Below are positions 17,335 to 25,421 of a stretch of 64,000 nt of DNA, piece after piece (position 1 is the first letter of the stretch; each line of letters opens with the position of its first letter). Location of the stretch: positions 3,038,001 through 3,102,000 of the forward strand of contig NC_006513.1 in assembly GCF_000025965.1 (NCBI RefSeq), in the 5' to 3' direction. This DNA is from Aromatoleum aromaticum EbN1. Its GTDB lineage: Bacteria; Pseudomonadota; Gammaproteobacteria; Burkholderiales; Rhodocyclaceae. The position numbers and the translations under genes were made by a program. The notes below the pieces were generated by a model. The model was not told where the DNA came from and did not search any database. It saw only the letters and a program-made list of their open reading frames with translations.

Positions 17335-17405
17335 GAGTGTTAGAATAGAAGCGTTTTCTGTGACGCGGGTTCCGCGTCGCTTTCGCTTGTATTCGACGCT
17401 ACCTG

Positions 17406-18116
17406 ATGCCTGAAACCGGTTATATCGCAGTTTTCCTCATCGGCCTGCTCGGCGGAACCCATTGCGTAAGCATGTGCGGGGGAATCGTCGGGGCGATGAC
17501 CTCGGTGCGCATGCCGGGCGATACGCGTCGGCAGTGGCCGATCCACCTCGCCTACAATCTCGGGCGCATCGCCACCTACACCTTGCTGGGCGCGGTGCTC
17601 GGCGCGCTCGGCACGGTCGGGCTGCTGTTCAACGACGTGCTGCCGGTCCAGCTTGGCCTCTACGTACTGGCGAACCTGATGCTCATCGCGCTCGGCTTGT
17701 ACCTGACAGGCTTCACGCGTCTATTGACTCCGGTGGAGCGGGTGGGGCTGCGGCTGTGGCGGGTGGTTCAACCCCTGACGCGGCGCTTCCTGCCGGCACG
17801 TTCGGCGGCTCAGGCGCTGCCGCTTGGCCTGCTGTGGGGGTTCCTGCCATGCGGCCTCGTTTACAGCGTGCTGACCACTGCGCTCGTCACCGGCTCGGCG
17901 GAGCGCGGTGCCGGCCTGATGCTCGCCTTCGGGCTCGGGACGCTGCCGAACCTGATGCTGGCTGGAATGCTCTTCAAACGCTTCAGGGATGTCACGCGCA
18001 ACGGCAAGGTTCGCTTCGCCGCCGGTTTGCTGGTGCTCGGGTTCGGAGTATTCGGGCTGTTCAACGCGCCGACGCTCGGGGGCAAGCTATGGAGCGGGGT
18101 GGTCTGCGAAGTCTGA
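17406..18116 (+). CDS. SafE/TauE-like membrane protein (UreH-domain family)
   Basis: Six-helix membrane protein of 236 residues. The N-terminal GLLGGTHCVSMCGG segment, with two Cys and one His in a membrane helix, is the mark of the cytochrome-oxidase-linked SafE-like subfamily often found next to ccoI or copA. GFLPCGLVYSVL is also typical. A role in copper or metal supply is an inference from the adjacent copA and copZ. Start at ATG 17406. Confidence 0.82.
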   Translation: MPETGYIAVFLIGLLGGTHCVSMCGGIVGAMTSVRMPGDTRRQWPIHLAYNLGRIATYTLLGAVLGALGTVGLLFNDVLPVQLGLYVLANLMLIALGLYLTGFTRLLTPVERVGLRLWRVVQPLTRRFLPARSAAQALPLGLLWGFLPCGLVYSVLTTALVTGSAERGAGLMLAFGLGTLPNLMLAGMLFKRFRDVTRNGKVRFAAGLLVLGFGVFGLFNAPTLGGKLWSGVVCEV

Positions 18117-18253
18117 ATGCAGTCGTCGGGCGGGCTGTTTCTTTATTGCGATACCGGTTCGTCGATCGGAGTTGCTGCCCGGGATGCGTGCGATAGGGTG
18201 TGAGCCGCTAGACATCCACGGGGCCGCTGATCTTCGACATGTGGAGTCGACCA

Positions 18254-20665
18254 ATGAACAATCCCGTGATGGATCCGCGCCACGCTGCGATCGAACTGCC
18301 GGTGTCGGGCATGACCTGCGCCGCTTGCGCTGCACGGATCGAGAAAGTGCTGAACCGCCTGCCCGGCGTCAGTGCGAACGTGAATCTCGCAGCCGAGAAA
18401 GCGCGCGTCAACTTCTCTGCCGCCGAGGCAGGCCCGGCGGAGGTCGTCGCGGCGATCCGCAAGGCGGGTTTCGATGTTCCGGCGGCGACGCTCGAGCTGG
18501 CGATTTCAGGCATGACTTGCGCCGCATGCGCCGCCCGGCTCGAAAAAGTCCTCAACCGGCTGCCGGGCGTCGAGGCGGCGGTGAATTTCGCGACCGAGCG
18601 CGCCACTGTGCGTTACCAGCCCGGTCTGGTAACGACCGAGGCGCTGAAGGATGCCGTCCAGCGCGCCGGTTTTGCTGCGGCGGAAACCGGACTTGCGGAC
18701 AGGGAACAGGTGCGTCTGCGGCAGGCGGCGGTGTGGAAAGCCGAGCTGCGGCACTTCTGGATCGCTGTGCTGCTGACGCTGCCGCTCGCCGCCCAGATGC
18801 CCGCGATGTTCGGTGGGGGGTGGGCGGCTGACGCACACCATGAGTTCCTGCCGCGCTGGCTGCAGTTGATGCTCGCGACGCCGGTGCAGTTCTGGATCGG
18901 CGCGCGCTTTTACCGCGGCGCCTGGTCCTCGGTGCGAGGCGGCGGGGCGAACATGGACGTGCTGGTCGTGCTCGGCACGAGCATGGCCTGGAGCTACAGC
19001 GCCATCGTCACGCTGTTCGGCCGCCATGACCTGCATGTGTATTACGAAGCGTCCGCGATGATCATCACGCTGATTCTGCTCGGCAAGCTGCTGGAGGCGC
19101 GCGCGAAAGCCCGCACCACCGCTGCGCTCGATGCACTGCTGCGCCTGCAGCCCAGGGTCGCGCATGTCGAGCGCGGCGGCGAACTGGTCGCGGTTCCCGT
19201 CGACAGCCTGAAGCCGGCGGACCTGTTCGTGGTGCGGCCGGGAGATGCCGTGCCTGTCGATGGCGAAGTCGTGTCCGGAGCGTCGGCGCTCAACGAGGCG
19301 ATGCTGACCGGCGAGAGCATGCCGATCGACAAGCGGGCCGGTGACAAGGTGTTCGCCGCGACGCTCAACGGGGAAGGCGTGTTGCGCTGTCGAGCGACCG
19401 GCGTCGGCGCCCACACGCTGCTCGCCGGCATCATCCGCATGGTCGAGCAGGCGCAAGGCTCGAAAGCGCCGGTGCAGCGCCTCGCCGACCGCATCGCGGC
19501 AGTGTTCGTGCCGGTGGTGGTCGGCATCGCCGTCGTCACGTTCGTCTCGTGGTGGTGGCTCGGCGGGGACTTCGCGCAGGCGCTGATCAGCGCAGTTGCC
19601 GTGCTCGTGATCGCATGCCCGTGCGCGCTGGGGCTCGCGACGCCGACGGCGATCATGGTCGGAACAGGGCAGGGCGCGCGTGCGGGCATGCTGGTAAAGA
19701 ACGCCGAAGCGCTCGAACTGGCCGAGAAAATCCGCGTGCTGGTGGTGGACAAGACGGGCACGCTGACCGAAGGCACGCCGGCGGTCAGCGATGTCGTGCC
19801 GGCTGACGGATGGGACCGCGCCGGCCTGCTCGGCATTGCGGCAGCGCTGGAGCAGGCGAGCGCACACCCGATCGCTACAGCGGTCGTTGCGGAGGCGCGG
19901 GCGATGGGCGCGATGATTGCGTCGGCCGGGGACAGCCTCGCCGAGCCGGGCAAGGGACTGTCAGGCCGGGTCGATGGACGGGACGTCGTGCTCGGTACTC
20001 CCGCTTTCCTCGCCGAGCGCGGCATCGACATGGCGGGCGTCTCCTGGGAGAGCCTCGCAGCGGCCGGCAAGACGATGGTCGCGGTCGCAGTCGACGGCCG
20101 GTGCGCAGGCGTGATCGCGGTCGCCGATCGCGTGCGGCAGGATTCGGCGAGCGCCGTGGCGCGCTTGAAGGCCCGCGGCCTGCGGGTCGTGATGCTGACC
20201 GGCGATCACGCTGCCACGGCGGCCGCAATCGCTCGCGAAACCGGTGTCGACGAGTGGCAGGCAGGCGTGATGCCGGCAGACAAGGCGGCCGCGGTGCAGA
20301 CTTTCGCTCAGGGCGGTGAACGGGTCGGGATGGCCGGCGACGGCATCAACGACGCGCCGGCGCTCGCCGCAGCGGATGTGTCGTTCGCGATCGGGGTCGG
20401 GGCGGACGTTGCGGTCGAAGCGGCCGACATCACGCTGGTGAGGAACAGCCTGCACGGTGTCGCCGACGCGATCGACTTGTCGCGCGCGACCTTGTCCAAG
20501 ATCCGGCAGAATCTCTTTTTCGCGTTCATCTACAACATACTCGGCATCCCGCTCGCTGCGTTCGGATTGCTCAATCCGGTGATCGCCGGTGCGGCGATGG
20601 CGATGAGTTCGGTGTCGGTCGTCACCAATTCACTGTTGCTCAAACGGTGGCGGCCAGGTCGGTGA
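18254..20665 (+). CDS. copA: Copper-exporting P-type ATPase CopA
   Basis: P1B-1 ATPase of 803 residues exporting Cu(I) from the cytoplasm. Two N-terminal heavy-metal-associated domains (about residues 12-75 and 80-143) each carry GMTCAAC. Next come eight membrane helices with the CPC metal site (ACPCALG), then TGES, DKTGTLTEG, an HP motif in the nucleotide domain and GDGINDAP. GGAG lies 8 bases before the ATG at 18254; an in-frame ATG at 18239 is less likely. Followed after 25 bases by copZ. It differs from the ccoI ATPase at the left edge, so the window holds both an export-type and an assembly-type Cu pump. Confidence 0.95.
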   Translation: MNNPVMDPRHAAIELPVSGMTCAACAARIEKVLNRLPGVSANVNLAAEKARVNFSAAEAGPAEVVAAIRKAGFDVPAATLELAISGMTCAACAARLEKVLNRLPGVEAAVNFATERATVRYQPGLVTTEALKDAVQRAGFAAAETGLADREQVRLRQAAVWKAELRHFWIAVLLTLPLAAQMPAMFGGGWAADAHHEFLPRWLQLMLATPVQFWIGARFYRGAWSSVRGGGANMDVLVVLGTSMAWSYSAIVTLFGRHDLHVYYEASAMIITLILLGKLLEARAKARTTAALDALLRLQPRVAHVERGGELVAVPVDSLKPADLFVVRPGDAVPVDGEVVSGASALNEAMLTGESMPIDKRAGDKVFAATLNGEGVLRCRATGVGAHTLLAGIIRMVEQAQGSKAPVQRLADRIAAVFVPVVVGIAVVTFVSWWWLGGDFAQALISAVAVLVIACPCALGLATPTAIMVGTGQGARAGMLVKNAEALELAEKIRVLVVDKTGTLTEGTPAVSDVVPADGWDRAGLLGIAAALEQASAHPIATAVVAEARAMGAMIASAGDSLAEPGKGLSGRVDGRDVVLGTPAFLAERGIDMAGVSWESLAAAGKTMVAVAVDGRCAGVIAVADRVRQDSASAVARLKARGLRVVMLTGDHAATAAAIARETGVDEWQAGVMPADKAAAVQTFAQGGERVGMAGDGINDAPALAAADVSFAIGVGADVAVEAADITLVRNSLHGVADAIDLSRATLSKIRQNLFFAFIYNILGIPLAAFGLLNPVIAGAAMAMSSVSVVTNSLLLKRWRPGR

Positions 20666-20690
20666 TTTTCTGTGGAGAGGAGAACTCGTG

Positions 20691-20900
20691 ATGGTTGAAA
20701 CGGTAATCAGGGTCGAAGGGATGAGCTGTGGCGGGTGCGTGAACAGCGTCACGGCGGCGCTGAAGTCGCTCCCCGGCGTCACGGACGCCAACGTGTCGCT
20801 GGATTCGGCGCAGGCGCGCGTGCAGTACGACCCGGCGACGGTTTCCGAGCAGCAGCTGCGCGAGGCGGTCGAAGAGGCCGGTTTCGACGCGCCAGCGTAA
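20691..20900 (+). CDS. copZ: Copper chaperone (HMA domain, CopZ-like)
   Basis: Single heavy-metal-associated domain of 69 residues carrying GMSCGGC for Cu(I) binding near residue 11, delivering copper to CopA. GGAGAGGAG lies about 8 bases before the ATG; a GTG one codon earlier is also possible. It is in an operon with copA. Confidence 0.92.
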   Translation: MVETVIRVEGMSCGGCVNSVTAALKSLPGVTDANVSLDSAQARVQYDPATVSEQQLREAVEEAGFDAPA

Positions 20901-20933
20901 TCGGATTGCTGGCGCCACGCACTGCTGGCGCAT

Positions 20934-21731
20934 TCAATCGTCGAGACGGAACACGATCGGAACGCGCAGCCAGCTGTCGACCGGCGCCTCTCCGCGCTGC
21001 GCGGGTACGAAACGCCAGTTGCGCACGGCTTCGCGCGCCGCATCGTCGAGGCGCGAATGGCCGCTGCTTTCCGCCACTTCGACCGCGTCGGCGCTGCCGT
21101 CGCCGAGTACATGCACCCTGAGGATGACTTTTCCTTCGTCGCCGCGTCGTCGCGACGATCGCGGATAGGTCGGCGCCGGGTTATGCAGATAGGCGGCATC
21201 GAAACTTGCGGGAGTCATTGCAACGGCTGTCGCTTGCGGAGCCGGTGGCGTGGTTGCCGGAGAGGGCGGGGCGGGAGCCGCTGCACTGCCGGAAGGTGCC
21301 AAGGAGGGCGCGCCGTCGGTAACGGGCGGCGGATCGTCGGGACGTGGAGATGCCTCGGCAGGGGGGACGGGCGCCGGGGACGGGCGGGGCAGCGTTGCCT
21401 GGGGTGCGGGCGTGCGGGGCGCAGTTCGCGTTGCCGGTTTTGCGGCGGTGCTGCGTGGTGCGACCTTGGCAGGGGGAGACGCTTCCGGAGACACAGGTGC
21501 CACGGAAGGGGAGATCACCGGCGCCGACGGGGCAATCAGCCGTACGCTGAGGGTTGCCGGCGCGGAGGGCGGAACCTGTGCCGGCGCGGAGCCGCCGAGC
21601 CCCGACAGCGCGAGCAGTCCGGCCGCATGGGCGCCAGCGACGAAAGCCAGCATTCCCCAGTGGACCGACGAAAACCGCTGCCGGGCGACATTGTCGCCGG
21701 ACCAGGCGGATCGAGAATCGGGTGAGCCCAT
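20934..21731 (-). CDS. tonB: TonB family energy-transducing protein under a cobalamin riboswitch
   Basis: Protein of 265 residues from the ATG at 21731. An N-terminal membrane anchor (about 25-45) precedes a long Pro/Ala-rich periplasmic spacer. The C-terminal TonB domain holds YPRSSRRRGDEGKVILRVHV and the conserved NWRFVPA. It transmits proton-motive force to outer-membrane receptors. GTG starts at 21770-21776 would lengthen it by 13-15 residues; no start has a clear ribosome site. The cobalamin riboswitch directly upstream suggests a transducer for vitamin B12 uptake. No ExbBD or BtuB gene adjoins it in the window. Confidence 0.88.
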   Translation of the reverse strand: MGSPDSRSAWSGDNVARQRFSSVHWGMLAFVAGAHAAGLLALSGLGGSAPAQVPPSAPATLSVRLIAPSAPVISPSVAPVSPEASPPAKVAPRSTAAKPATRTAPRTPAPQATLPRPSPAPVPPAEASPRPDDPPPVTDGAPSLAPSGSAAAPAPPSPATTPPAPQATAVAMTPASFDAAYLHNPAPTYPRSSRRRGDEGKVILRVHVLGDGSADAVEVAESSGHSRLDDAAREAVRNWRFVPAQRGEAPVDSWLRVPIVFRLDD

Positions 21732-21820
21732 TGAATCCCGCGCAAAGGTTGTCGAATGCGGGGCTGGCACGGGCACGAGGCACGTGCTGCGCGGCCGGCC
21801 CGCAACGCAGTCACCATCAG

Positions 21821-21931
21821 GAAGGCCGGTCTCCGGGCTTTGCGCAAGGCGCGCATCTACCGTTGCGGGGGCAGCGCAGGAATTTCACCTGCTTCCCGAT
21901 TCTCCGCGACAGCGATCGTCGCGGCACCTTC
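21821..21931 (-). promoter_or_regulatory. Cobalamin riboswitch (AdoCbl aptamer)
   Basis: Read on the minus strand the segment has the class signature. The P1 stem GAAGG (21931-21927) pairs with CCTTC (21825-21821). GGTGCC follows P1 on the 5' side. Next come a GGGAAGCAGGTGAAATTCC core, the B12 box region GCCCCCGCAACGGTA and AGCCCGGAGACCGGCC at the 3' side. A TATAAT -10 at 21948-21943 puts the start near 21936, five bases before P1. It should repress the tonB-like gene when adenosylcobalamin is abundant. Confidence 0.93.
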
Positions 21932-21959
21932 GAGCGGTGCCGATTATATCGCTTCCGGC

Positions 21960-22637
21960 GGGCGTTTTCCGCCCTGGTATACGACGAAGCGCGGTGATGC
22001 GACGCCGATTCGCGAGGCGTATGTCAAGCTGCCGGCGCTGCCGAAGTGGTGTCAGTGGAACAACTTTCTGCGGAGTCACGACGAGCTCGACCTGGGCCGG
22101 CTGACCGATGCCGAGCGCGAGGAAGTGTTCCGCGCTTTCGGTCCCGACGAGGACATGCAGCTCTACGGACGCGGCATCCGGCGGCGCCTCGCGCCGATGC
22201 TTGGCAACGACCGCAGCCGGATCGAGCTCGCGCACAGCCTGCTGCTGACGCTGCCCGGCACGCCGGTGCTGCGCTACGGCGACGAGATCGGCATGGGCGA
22301 CGACCTGTCGCTGCCGGCACGCGAGAGCGTGCGCACACCGATGCAATGGAACGACGAGTCGAACTGCGGCTTCTCGTTCGCGGCGCCCGATCGCCTCGCG
22401 CTGCCGCCGATTGCCGACGGCCAGTTCGGTTATCGCACGGTCAACGTCCAGGCGCAGCGGCGCGACCCCGACTCGCTGCTGAACTGGCTTCAACGCGCGC
22501 TGCGCCGGCGCAAGGAGTGCCCCGAGTTCGCGCTCGGCGAATGCACGTGGATCGACACCGACCCGCCGCAAATGCTCGCGCAGCGCTTCGAGCTCGGCGA
22601 TTCGACATGCTTCACAATCTCGGTTCGAAGCGCGTGA
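21960..22637 (+). pseudogene. Truncated GH13 alpha-amylase/trehalose-synthase-like remnant
   Basis: An open frame from about 21996 encodes only the C-terminal part of a GH13 catalytic domain: a RSHDELDLGRL segment, GPDEDMQLYGRGIRRR, LPGTPVLRYGDEIGMGDDL and TPMQWNDESNCGFS. The N-terminal half with the catalytic nucleophile is missing, and the left end abuts the riboswitch promoter. Near 22610 the frame loses the expected HNL segment, which reappears in another frame, so the 3' end also looks frameshifted. It has no start or ribosome site of its own. Read as a decayed gene fragment. Confidence 0.8.
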
Positions 22638-22642
22638 AGTTC

Positions 22643-23674
22643 CTAGCAGGCCGCCCGGTTCGCGCCGGACCCGGTGTTGCGCAGCGTCTCCGACGGAAGT
22701 TCGCCGAACATCGTGCGGTAGTCGGCCGCGAAGTGCGACAGGTGCCAGAAACCCCATTGCGCCGCGATGTCCGCGACTGCGGCATGGCCGTGCTCGGCGC
22801 TCTTGAGCGCGCGACGCACACCGTTCAGGCGCAGGGCGCGCAAGAAGCTGACCGGGTTGAGGTTGAGAATGTCCTGGAAGCTGTATTGCAGCGTGCGCCG
22901 CGATACCTCGAGCTCGGTGCACAGGTCCGCGACCGTGATCGGCTCGTCGATGTGGGCGCTCATGTATTCTCGCGCGCGGTCCACGATGAGTTGCCGGCCG
23001 CGCCCGGGCGTGGACGCGCGCGCGGCGTCCAGCGAACCGTTGATGGCGGTGAGGAGGCTGGCGTAAATCGCCTGCTCGAGGCCTTTGCGCATCTGCGGGT
23101 GCCGAAGCAGTTCCGGCGTCGCTTCGAGGCTGGAGATCACCGTCAGCAGGAAGGATCGGAGCGTCGTAGCCTGTTCGGGCGTCGCGGCGATGACGCGGCG
23201 ATTGCCGATTTCGGCTTCGATGTCGCGGTGTTCGACCTGTGTCGCGTAGTCGCTGAACGCCTGGGTGTCGGTCGTGACCGCGACGACGTCGTGCACGCGC
23301 GGCGTGCGGTAGTCGAGATCGTCGCCGCCGCGCAGCGTGATCAGCGAATCCACTCCGCAGGCCTCGCCGCAGTACCAGCCTGTGCCGTCCAGCGCGACCG
23401 GCACGCCCACTGTGCGCGAGCCTTCCCACGCGCTGCCGATTTCGTGGATGACCTGATTCGTGCGCTCGCGAAAGACCTGGACGTTGCCGAACCAGAACTC
23501 CTCGAACTTGCCGGAGAATAACCCGGCCGACAACTGGTCGTAGCGCTGGCGCCAATGCTGAAGGCACGATGCGTGGTCATCGGCGTCGCGCGTGTCGAGC
23601 TGGACGACGGAAAAGGCGTCGTCGCCGGCAAGCGCCGAGTCGCCGCTTTCCGCCGTCATTGCAAGAGCTTCCAT
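22643..23674 (-). CDS. AraC-family transcriptional regulator
   Basis: Protein of 343 residues. The N-terminal 220 residues form a sensor domain of no specific family I can name; the C-terminal 100 contain two HTH motifs of the AraC/XylS type (ITVADLCTELEVSRRTLQYSFQ and AVADIAAQWGFWHLSHFAADYRTMFGELPS). GGAGAC lies 7 bases before the ATG. It diverges from the DUF1329-DUF1302-RND cluster, so it may control that cluster. An alternative is a link to the amine dehydrogenase operon further right, since the known qhp regulator QhpR is also of AraC type. Confidence 0.9.
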   Translation of the reverse strand: MEALAMTAESGDSALAGDDAFSVVQLDTRDADDHASCLQHWRQRYDQLSAGLFSGKFEEFWFGNVQVFRERTNQVIHEIGSAWEGSRTVGVPVALDGTGWYCGEACGVDSLITLRGGDDLDYRTPRVHDVVAVTTDTQAFSDYATQVEHRDIEAEIGNRRVIAATPEQATTLRSFLLTVISSLEATPELLRHPQMRKGLEQAIYASLLTAINGSLDAARASTPGRGRQLIVDRAREYMSAHIDEPITVADLCTELEVSRRTLQYSFQDILNLNPVSFLRALRLNGVRRALKSAEHGHAAVADIAAQWGFWHLSHFAADYRTMFGELPSETLRNTGSGANRAAC

Positions 23675-24014
23675 TCGGTCTGTCTCCTGACCGGAAAGTG
23701 TTCTGATGATGTTTTCTTTATATCTTTCAGACTAATCCCAAACCCACACGGCGAACAAGCGTTTTCGGTTGCTTCGTGTATCGCGATTCATGCGCGTCGC
23801 CCGGACTGGGACGGCGGTTCGTCGCCGACCGTACAGGTGACTGCCCGTTTCGGCGGGAGAGGGGGGTGAGCGAGGGAATTGCATTTGCCGATTTCGGATA
23901 ACACCCGCTGAAGGCTCGTTCATACAATCCACGAAGCTAGCAGCACAACACGTCATCGAGAACGTGAAGGCAGCAGAAGTACCGGCAACACACACAAAAA
24001 GCGAGGAGACGAAC
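23675..24014. other. Divergent intergenic region between the AraC-type regulator and the DUF1329 gene
   Basis: No gene seen. GG-N10-GC with a TTGC half occurs at 23875-23888 and could be a poor sigma-54-type promoter toward the DUF1329 gene, but the -24 element does not match well. The DUF1329 ribosome site GAGGAG is at about 24002-24007. No clear operator repeat was found. Confidence 0.4.
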
Positions 24015-25394
24015 GTGACCAGAACGACCATCAAACCGCCCCGCCTGGGCCTTATCTGTCTCGCCGTGGCGGCCCTCGTCGGCAGCTCGGTTGTGCAGGC
24101 GGCCGCTAGCGACGCGGAAGCTGCCGCACTCGGCAAGAACCTGACGCCGATCGGCGCCGAAGCCGCGGCCAACCAGGAGGGCTCGATTCCCGCCTGGACC
24201 GGCGGCATGACGAAAGCGCCCGCAGGCTGGAAGCCGGGCCATCTCGACCCGTTCAAGGACGACAAGCCGCTCTATTCGATCGATGCGTCGAACGTCGACA
24301 AATACGCCGACAAGCTGTCGGCCGGGCAGATTGCGCTGATCAAGGCGTACCAGGGCTACCGGATGGACGTGTATCCGAGCCGCCGCAGTTGTCCGGTGCC
24401 CGACTTCGTCGCGGAGCAGACGAAGAAGAATGCGACGGCCGCGAAGCTCGGCGGCGACGGCTGGCAGCTCGAAAAAGTGTTCGGCGCCGGCATTCCGTTC
24501 CCGATTCCGAAAACCGGTGCCGAAGCGATGTGGAACTTCAAGCTGCGCTACACCGGCCTGGGCCGGCGCGCGCAGATCGCGGCGCTGATGCCGGAGAAGG
24601 ACGGCTCCTACGTCGAGAACAAGCAGTGGGCGTACGAGATGTATCCGTTCAACGACCCTGCGGTAACCGGCCCGGCGGACGTCGGCAGCGTCGAGGCGAA
24701 GCTGCTGTACGACGTGCTGACCCCGCCGTCGCGCGCCGGCGAAGGCTACCTCGTCCATACGTACGTGGACAAGCCGCAGGACGCGTGGATCTACTTCCCG
24801 GGACAGCGCCGCGTGCGCCGTTCGCCGACCTTCGCGTACGACAACCAGGTCGCTGGCTTCGACAACCTGTACTTCGTCGACCAGATCAACATGTTCACCG
24901 GCGCGCTCGACCGCTATGACTACAAGCTGGTCGGCAAGAAGGAGATGTTCGTCCCGTACAACTCGTACAAGCTGATCGACAAGTCGCAGAAGTTCAAGGA
25001 CATGCTCGGGCCGGAATACGTCGACCGCGACCTCATTCGCTATGAACCGCATCGCGTGTGGGTCGTCGAGGCGACGGTGAAGCCGGACAAGCGCCATTCC
25101 TTCGCCAAGCGCGTGTTCCACTTCGACGAGGATTCGTGGGCGCTGCTGCAGGTCGACATGTATGACGCCAAGGGCAACCTGTGGCGCGTGCAGGAAGGCA
25201 GCCTGTGGGCGGCGCCGGAAGTCGGTGCGTGCATCACCTACGAGACGCAGATGTACGACCTCGTCGCGCGCCGCTACGTCGTCGACAACTGGACTGCGGA
25301 AGGCGAAGTGCTCGACCTGACCGCCGCGAAGGACGGCCGGATTACAGCTGCGAACTTCACGCAGAGCGAAATGCGTCGCCGCGGCGAACGCTGA
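24015..25394 (+). CDS. DUF1329 protein (LolA/LolB-like fold, periplasmic/outer membrane)
   Basis: Protein of 459 residues. GTG start at 24015, with GAGGAG 7 bases upstream, gives a signal peptide of about 35 residues ending near VVQAAAS. The mature part is the DUF1329 domain, predicted to be related to lipoprotein-sorting folds. The family almost always sits beside DUF1302, as here, and is tied by context to handling of hydrophobic compounds or outer-membrane lipids. Biochemical function is unknown. It leads an operon of four genes. Confidence 0.88.
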   Translation: MTRTTIKPPRLGLICLAVAALVGSSVVQAAASDAEAAALGKNLTPIGAEAAANQEGSIPAWTGGMTKAPAGWKPGHLDPFKDDKPLYSIDASNVDKYADKLSAGQIALIKAYQGYRMDVYPSRRSCPVPDFVAEQTKKNATAAKLGGDGWQLEKVFGAGIPFPIPKTGAEAMWNFKLRYTGLGRRAQIAALMPEKDGSYVENKQWAYEMYPFNDPAVTGPADVGSVEAKLLYDVLTPPSRAGEGYLVHTYVDKPQDAWIYFPGQRRVRRSPTFAYDNQVAGFDNLYFVDQINMFTGALDRYDYKLVGKKEMFVPYNSYKLIDKSQKFKDMLGPEYVDRDLIRYEPHRVWVVEATVKPDKRHSFAKRVFHFDEDSWALLQVDMYDAKGNLWRVQEGSLWAAPEVGACITYETQMYDLVARRYVVDNWTAEGEVLDLTAAKDGRITAANFTQSEMRRRGER

Positions 25395-25421
25395 CCGCCG
25401 CCCACTCGAGGGAGAAAACAA

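Noticed and set aside
23875-23888. Sigma-54 promoter (GG-N10-GC) before the DUF1329 gene
   Set aside because: Only the -12 TTGC part matches; the -24 element lacks TGGCAC and no enhancer-binding activator is nearby.
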